Positions 60,169 to 64,000 of a stretch of 64,000 nucleotides of DNA are shown here, piece by piece (within the stretch, counting starts at the first letter, position 1; each line of letters begins with the position of its first letter). The position numbers and the translations under genes were made by a program. The notes below the pieces were generated by a model, which saw nothing but the letters and a program-made list of their open reading frames with translations, had not been told where the DNA came from and made no database searches. Origin of the DNA: JALZHR01 sp036388475 (GTDB lineage: Bacteria; Acidobacteriota; Blastocatellia; Pyrinomonadales; Pyrinomonadaceae); the NCBI GenBank assembly GCA_036388475.1, contig DASVRT010000031.1, positions 1 to 64,000 on the forward strand. The letters run 5' to 3'.

Positions 60169-60900
60169 TTAAAATCTTCGCGGCGCGCTCGGTTCGACGA
60201 CGCCTTTTTTTTCCGCCTCTTCGCAAAACGCTTTCGGCAATAAACCGCACGGTTTCACGAATGCGATTGCCGCGTTAATTCCGACCGCCGACAGGAAAAT
60301 CGCCAATCCGATTGAGCCGTAAAGCGCCATTTTCTGCGCCCGTTCGCCAATCAAAATTCCCCAATCGAGCGCAAACAGCCAAAAGCCGTAAGCCAGATGC
60401 CACGCCGTCGCGACCACGCCGAGAATATAAAAAATTAAAACGGCGATGTTTTGAAATTCGGCTTTGACGATATTAAAAGCCTGGTCGGCATTTCCCGCCA
60501 CCGGATTGCCGTATGATTCCAAGCCCGGAATCAGCCCGAAACGCAAGTTTAAAATATGAAACAATAAAAAGAAGAACAGAAAAATGCCCGTCACGCGCTG
60601 GAAAACGTAAAACCAGTTGCGCCCGTAACCGTAATTGCCGACATTGGCGCGCGCTTCCGCCGAGATGAAAACGCCGTAAACCGAGTGAAACAAAAGCGGC
60701 AGAAAAATGCCGCCGACTTCGATAAACAATAGATACGGAATATGGTGAATATCGGCGACCGCGTCGTTAAAAACTTTCGCCCCGCTCATCGCCTTCGAGT
60801 TCGTAAACAGGTGAACGAAAAAGAACGCCCCCAAAGGCACAATGCCGGTCAATTGGTGCAGCTTTCTTAAAATGAAAGTCCTGCTGATTTTGATAGCCAT
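60169..60900 (-). CDS. sdhC: Succinate dehydrogenase cytochrome b subunit (type B)
   Basis: 243 residues from the ATG at 60900, after GAGGCTTGGG. Five membrane helices: LHQLTGIVPLGAFFFVHLFTNS, IPYLLFIEVGGIFLPLLFHSVYGVF, FQRVTGIFLFFFLLFHILNL, NIAVLIFYILGVVATAWHLAYGFW and GSIGLAIFLSAVGINAAIAFV. Four His placed in these helices (LHQ, FVH, FHS/FHI, WHL) fit the bis-His ligation of two b hemes. It anchors the complex and passes electrons to quinone. First gene of sdhCAB. Confidence 0.92.
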   Translation of the reverse strand: MAIKISRTFILRKLHQLTGIVPLGAFFFVHLFTNSKAMSGAKVFNDAVADIHHIPYLLFIEVGGIFLPLLFHSVYGVFISAEARANVGNYGYGRNWFYVFQRVTGIFLFFFLLFHILNLRFGLIPGLESYGNPVAGNADQAFNIVKAEFQNIAVLIFYILGVVATAWHLAYGFWLFALDWGILIGERAQKMALYGSIGLAIFLSAVGINAAIAFVKPCGLLPKAFCEEAEKKGVVEPSAPRRF

Positions 60901-61158
60901 TTCCCAAGCCTCGATAAATTTGAATCGCGAATATTGCTGCGTGTCTCTAAATTTTAGATTCTGAAACGCAAATCGGCAATCCGCAATCACATATTTATCA
61001 TCATATGATTTTCGATTAATAAGATAAAATGAATTCTCTTGCAGAAATTATGTAGAAAAACTTATTATTACATCGAACATCGAACATTGAACATTTATCA
61101 ATTATCTGAGGCGCAGAATTCTTTTGATAAATGATAAATGGTAAATGGTAAATGAAAA
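60901..61158. other. Divergent promoter region of sdhC and lysR, with repeat-like words
   Basis: An AT-rich region containing a phrase-type element: CATCGAACATCGAACATTGAACAT words on the left and GATAAATG/GTAAATG words on the right; CATTTATCAA (61092-61101) pairs with TTGATAAATG (61124-61133). It should contain both promoters, and a LysR site would be expected, but no clear T-N11-A palindrome could be assigned. Confidence 0.5.
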
Positions 61159-62055
61159 ATGCATATAGAAACCTTGAAAGTATTTTGCGACCTCGTCGAT
61201 ACGCAGAGCTTTTCGCTGGCGGCGGAGCGCAATTTTGTTACTCAATCGGCGGTCAGCCAGCAGATTCGCTCGCTCGAAGACCGCTTTAAGCGTCGTCTGC
61301 TGGAGCGCGTGCGCGGGCGGCGCGAAGTTCGCCTGACGACGGCGGGCGAAGTTTTTTATCGCGAATCGAAAACCGTTCTGGCGGCTTATGACCAGCTTCA
61401 GGAAAGTATGCGCGGGCTGGTCGGCACGATTAGCGGAACCGTGAAAGTCGCCACCGTTTACAGCGTCGGGCTGCACGAATTGCCGGTCAAAGTGCGCGAT
61501 TTTATGTCGAAATTTCCTTCGGCGAAGATTGATTTGGAATATTCGCGGACGACGCGCGTGGTGCGCGACGTGCTGAGCGGCATTGTCGAATTGGGCGTTG
61601 TCGCTTTTCCCGAACCGCGGCGCGGCTTGACGATTACGCAGATGCAGAGCGACCGTCTGGTTTTGATTTGCCCGCCCGACCACGAATTTGCCGAGCGCGA
61701 GCAGATTAAATCGAAAGAGCTGAAAGGGCGCGATTTCGTCCTTTTCGAGCGCGACGTGCCGACGCGCAAGGCGACCGACAAAATCTTAAAATCCTACGGC
61801 GTCGAGGTTCGCAAAGCCGCCGAATTCGATAATATCGAGACGATTAAGCGCGCCGTCGAAGTCGGCTTCGGCTTGGCAATCGTCCCGCAGCCGTCGGTGA
61901 TGGACGAGGAAAAAAACAAACAGTTAGCCGTCATCCAACTCGCGGAAAAAGAATGGGTTCGCCCGGTCGGCGTGATTTACCGCAGCGACCGGCAGCTTTC
62001 GATTGCGGCGAAAAAATTCGTCCAGCTTCTGGAAAACGGCTTGCTGAAAACTTAA
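61159..62055 (+). CDS. LysR-family transcriptional regulator
   Basis: 298 residues. The N-terminal winged helix is LKVFCDLVDTQSFSLAAERNFVTQSAVSQQIRSLEDRFKRRLLER (~5-50), then the effector domain (GTVKVATVYSVGLHELPVKVRDFMSKFPSAKIDLEYS; LVLICPPDHEFAEREQI; FGLAIVPQP). Divergent from sdhCAB, so a role in sdh control is likely but unproven. The gene ends before a long palindrome. Confidence 0.93.
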   Translation: MHIETLKVFCDLVDTQSFSLAAERNFVTQSAVSQQIRSLEDRFKRRLLERVRGRREVRLTTAGEVFYRESKTVLAAYDQLQESMRGLVGTISGTVKVATVYSVGLHELPVKVRDFMSKFPSAKIDLEYSRTTRVVRDVLSGIVELGVVAFPEPRRGLTITQMQSDRLVLICPPDHEFAEREQIKSKELKGRDFVLFERDVPTRKATDKILKSYGVEVRKAAEFDNIETIKRAVEVGFGLAIVPQPSVMDEEKNKQLAVIQLAEKEWVRPVGVIYRSDRQLSIAAKKFVQLLENGLLKT

Positions 62056-62134
62056 AACGTCTGAAATGACGCGGGCACGTCTGTTTTATATACGACAACT
62101 TCGGAAAAGAGTCGATAACGCCTCAAAAGACGAG

Positions 62135-62200
62135 AAATCGTTCCTAAAAGAGAGGAAATCGTCCGAATTCGGACGATTTCCTCTCTTTTAGGAATGATTT
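62135..62200. repeat. 66-bp near-perfect palindrome without a loop
   Basis: Centred in GAATTC (62165-62170); arms of 33 bases with one mismatch, the inner 50 bases perfect. T-rich sequence follows on the plus strand (GACCTTTTTT), so it may terminate lysR. A zero-loop palindrome this long is unusual for a terminator. Confidence 0.9.
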
Positions 62201-62366
62201 GACCTTTTTTATATCGAAATAAAACATAAAATCGGTCGCGTTTGACATTATCAAAAGATGGATTGATTATAATGCCTGCGTATAATTGAAAGTAGTTTCG
62301 CGTCTTCATTTTTTTGCGTTGCCTGCAAAGCCTTCAAAATTGTTTTTGAATCCGGAAGGAATTTTT

Positions 62367-64000
62367 ATGAAAAAAGCATTTCCGTTTTTTATTTTATTTA
62401 TCTCGGCTTGCGCCGTTTTTCTGTTTTGGCAATCTTCTCTGCCGGTTGAATCCGCCGTCCAAATCGAGCAGTTGACAGACTTGTCGAATTACGACATTCG
62501 CACCGCGAAAAGCAAAGCGGCGCAGACGGCTTTGATAAATTTCCGGCGCGCATCCGGTTTCGAGGCGTTTTTAAAGGAAGCGGAAAGACAAAAAACGAGT
62601 GCTGCCGAAGCCGAGTTGCGGCAGCGCGTTCCGTTTTTGAAAATCGAATACGGCGAGCGATTGCAGATTCCCGAAATCATCACGCCCGACGCCGCGCGCA
62701 GAAACGGCGAATGGCTGAGCGCGCCGAGCGAGGCGAAGCGCGCCGATATTTTACGCGCTTTCATCAAACAAAACTCCGCGCTTTTCGGACTCGACGAGCA
62801 GCAGGTAAACGCTCTGAAAACGGCGGCGGATTATGCGCACGGCAATCTTTCTTTCGCGCATCTCGAACAGGAAGTCAACGGCTTGCGGGTCTTTCAGGGC
62901 GAAATCAAAGCCGCTTTCACCGAGCGCGGCGAAATCGCGCGGGTCGTCAACAATCTCGCGCCGTCGCTCGATTACCGAAATCTTTCGACCGACGCGGCAA
63001 TCAGCGCCGAGCGCGCCGTCGGCGAAGCGGCAAAATCCATCGGCGTCCGGATTAATGAAAATGACGTGAGGCGCGCCGAATCAGTCGCCGGCGATAAAAA
63101 AATTCGCTTCGAACGCGGGCAGTTTGCCGGCGCGACCGAGGCGGAAAAAATTTATTTTCCCGTCGAGACCGGCGCGGCGCGGCTGGCGTGGCAGATTCTT
63201 TTGTGGCGGGAAACGGACGCTTTTTACGTTATCGTCGATGCGCAGGACAGGACGCTTTTGTGGCGCAAAAACATTACCGAATATCAAACGCAGGCGGCAA
63301 CTTATAATGTTTACGGCAACGCGACGAGTATGATGAAAACCGCCGACAGCCCGACGGCTTTTACGCCCGGCTGCGCGACGCCGAATCCCTGTCCCGAGCC
63401 GCCGATTATCAACCGTCAGAGCTTTACCCTTATCGGCAACGAATTTCCCAATGCTTTCAATAATCTCGGCTGGATTCCCGACGGCGAAAACCGAACCATC
63501 GGCAATAACGCCGAAGCCGGAATCGACCGGCAAGCGCCGAACGGCGTGGACGATAACGGCTGGGCTTTCGGCAATCCGAATCGCAATTTTGTTTACAATT
63601 ACAATCCCGCGCCCGGAAATCCGCCGCCGGGCGAAGAGCCGCTGCCGCCGGTGCAGACTTATCCGCCGTCAGCTTTTCAGCAAGGCTCGATAACCAACGC
63701 TTTTTACGCGGTTAACCGCTATCACGACGAGTTGTATCGACTCGGCTTTAACGAAGCGGCGCGAAATTTTCAAACCGATAATTTCGGGCGCGGCGGCGTC
63801 GGAAACGACAGCATTTCGGTCGAGCTTCAGGACGGCTCAGGGACGACCAACGCGAATTTTACGACGCCGGCGGACGGCGGGCGCGGGCGTCTCCAGTTAT
63901 ACGTCTGGACGAATCCGACGCCCGACCGCGACGGCGCGCTGGACAACCAGATGATTGTCCACGAATTAACGCACGGGCTGTCGAATCGCCTGCACGGAAA
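62367..64000 (+). CDS. M36 fungalysin-type metallopeptidase, 3'-truncated by the window edge
   Basis: 544 codons are present; the end is beyond the window. Signal-like start MKKAFPFFILFISACAVFLFW, then a long propeptide with FTP-like features (HGNLSFAHLEQEVNGLRVFQGEIKAAFTERGEIARVVNNL, ~155-195) and a PepSY-like segment (RLAWQILLWRETDAFYVIVDAQDRTLLWR). The catalytic domain begins near residue 350 (AFYAVNRYHDELYRLGFNEAARNFQ, ~437-461) and reaches the zinc motif HELTH at 532-536; the third ligand lies outside the window. CGGAAGGAA precedes the ATG. Like the subtilase, it is a secreted protease of the degradative secretome. Confidence 0.93.
   Translation, partial: MKKAFPFFILFISACAVFLFWQSSLPVESAVQIEQLTDLSNYDIRTAKSKAAQTALINFRRASGFEAFLKEAERQKTSAAEAELRQRVPFLKIEYGERLQIPEIITPDAARRNGEWLSAPSEAKRADILRAFIKQNSALFGLDEQQVNALKTAADYAHGNLSFAHLEQEVNGLRVFQGEIKAAFTERGEIARVVNNLAPSLDYRNLSTDAAISAERAVGEAAKSIGVRINENDVRRAESVAGDKKIRFERGQFAGATEAEKIYFPVETGAARLAWQILLWRETDAFYVIVDAQDRTLLWRKNITEYQTQAATYNVYGNATSMMKTADSPTAFTPGCATPNPCPEPPIINRQSFTLIGNEFPNAFNNLGWIPDGENRTIGNNAEAGIDRQAPNGVDDNGWAFGNPNRNFVYNYNPAPGNPPPGEEPLPPVQTYPPSAFQQGSITNAFYAVNRYHDELYRLGFNEAARNFQTDNFGRGGVGNDSISVELQDGSGTTNANFTTPADGGRGRLQLYVWTNPTPDRDGALDNQMIVHELTHGLSNRLHG

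Noticed and set aside
62242..62273. Sigma-70 promoter for the M36 peptidase (TTGACA and TATAAT)
   Set aside because: Both hexamers are present but 20 bases apart, too far for a normal promoter; not listed as a feature.

Overview
The window reads as chromosomal DNA of a free-living, diderm, type IV pilus-bearing bacterium, most likely an Acidobacteriota of the Blastocatellia type. That placement is an inference from gene content: a DUF1800/DUF1501 pair, a large alpha-2-macroglobulin, a fungalysin-type M36 peptidase, a subtilase ending in GVLISD repeats, a KdsD-type enzyme for LPS sugar synthesis, and many long-signal-peptide exported proteins. Codon use is uniform and rich in GCG/CGC/GAA. I see no rRNA, phage, IS element or CRISPR array.

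Layout. 1-16.4 kb: the 3'-truncated GTPase gene der, a DinB-fold protein, a Gln/Arg-rich exported protein, kdsD, several small exported or lipid-anchored proteins, and a 2109-residue alpha-2-macroglobulin. 16.5-27.4 kb: a circularly permuted ATP-grasp-like protein, a PspA protein with a membrane coiled-coil partner, a PilT/PilU ATPase, a RimK-like ATP-grasp, two TPR membrane proteins, and an ECF sigma/zinc-finger anti-sigma pair. 27.4-33.1 kb: a helically phased repeat tract, a lipocalin-like hydratase-family protein, and the DUF1800-DUF1501 export pair. 33.1-39.5 kb: a lipoprotein, a four-gene minor pilin operon with a clear sigma-70 promoter, a YbdK-type ligase and a PilZ protein. 39.8-43.2 kb: a cystathionine gamma-synthase-family enzyme, a PP2C phosphatase, an NfeD protein and tRNA-Leu(UAA). 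43.2-46.8 kb: a possibly acquired patch with a beta-propeller protein, a PadR regulator and a glycine-zipper protein. 46.8-57.3 kb: an exported S74 (tailspike-chaperone) protein, malate dehydrogenase, a remarkable subtilase with a GNAT gene, and a MASE-PAS-GGDEF-EAL protein. 57.3-64 kb: sdhCAB, a divergent LysR regulator, and the 5' part of an M36 peptidase.

How the genes fit together. PilT/PilU, the minor pilins, PilZ and the GGDEF-EAL protein together suggest c-di-GMP-tuned surface motility. Malate dehydrogenase and sdhCAB belong to the TCA cycle. Much of the rest is the envelope and secretome. Three exported-protein genes and one candidate small RNA sit behind -24/-12 (sigma-54-like) elements, suggesting a sigma-54 programme for export.

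Most striking are: (i) the subtilase at 51.0-53.6 kb, whose exported N-terminal region is a decayed ClpA/ClpB-type AAA+ module; (ii) the candidate sigma-54-driven small RNA just upstream of it; (iii) the ~20.5-bp phased GATGGGC tract at 27.46-27.65 kb; and (iv) about ten intergenic elements in which a short phrase is followed by its own reverse complement.
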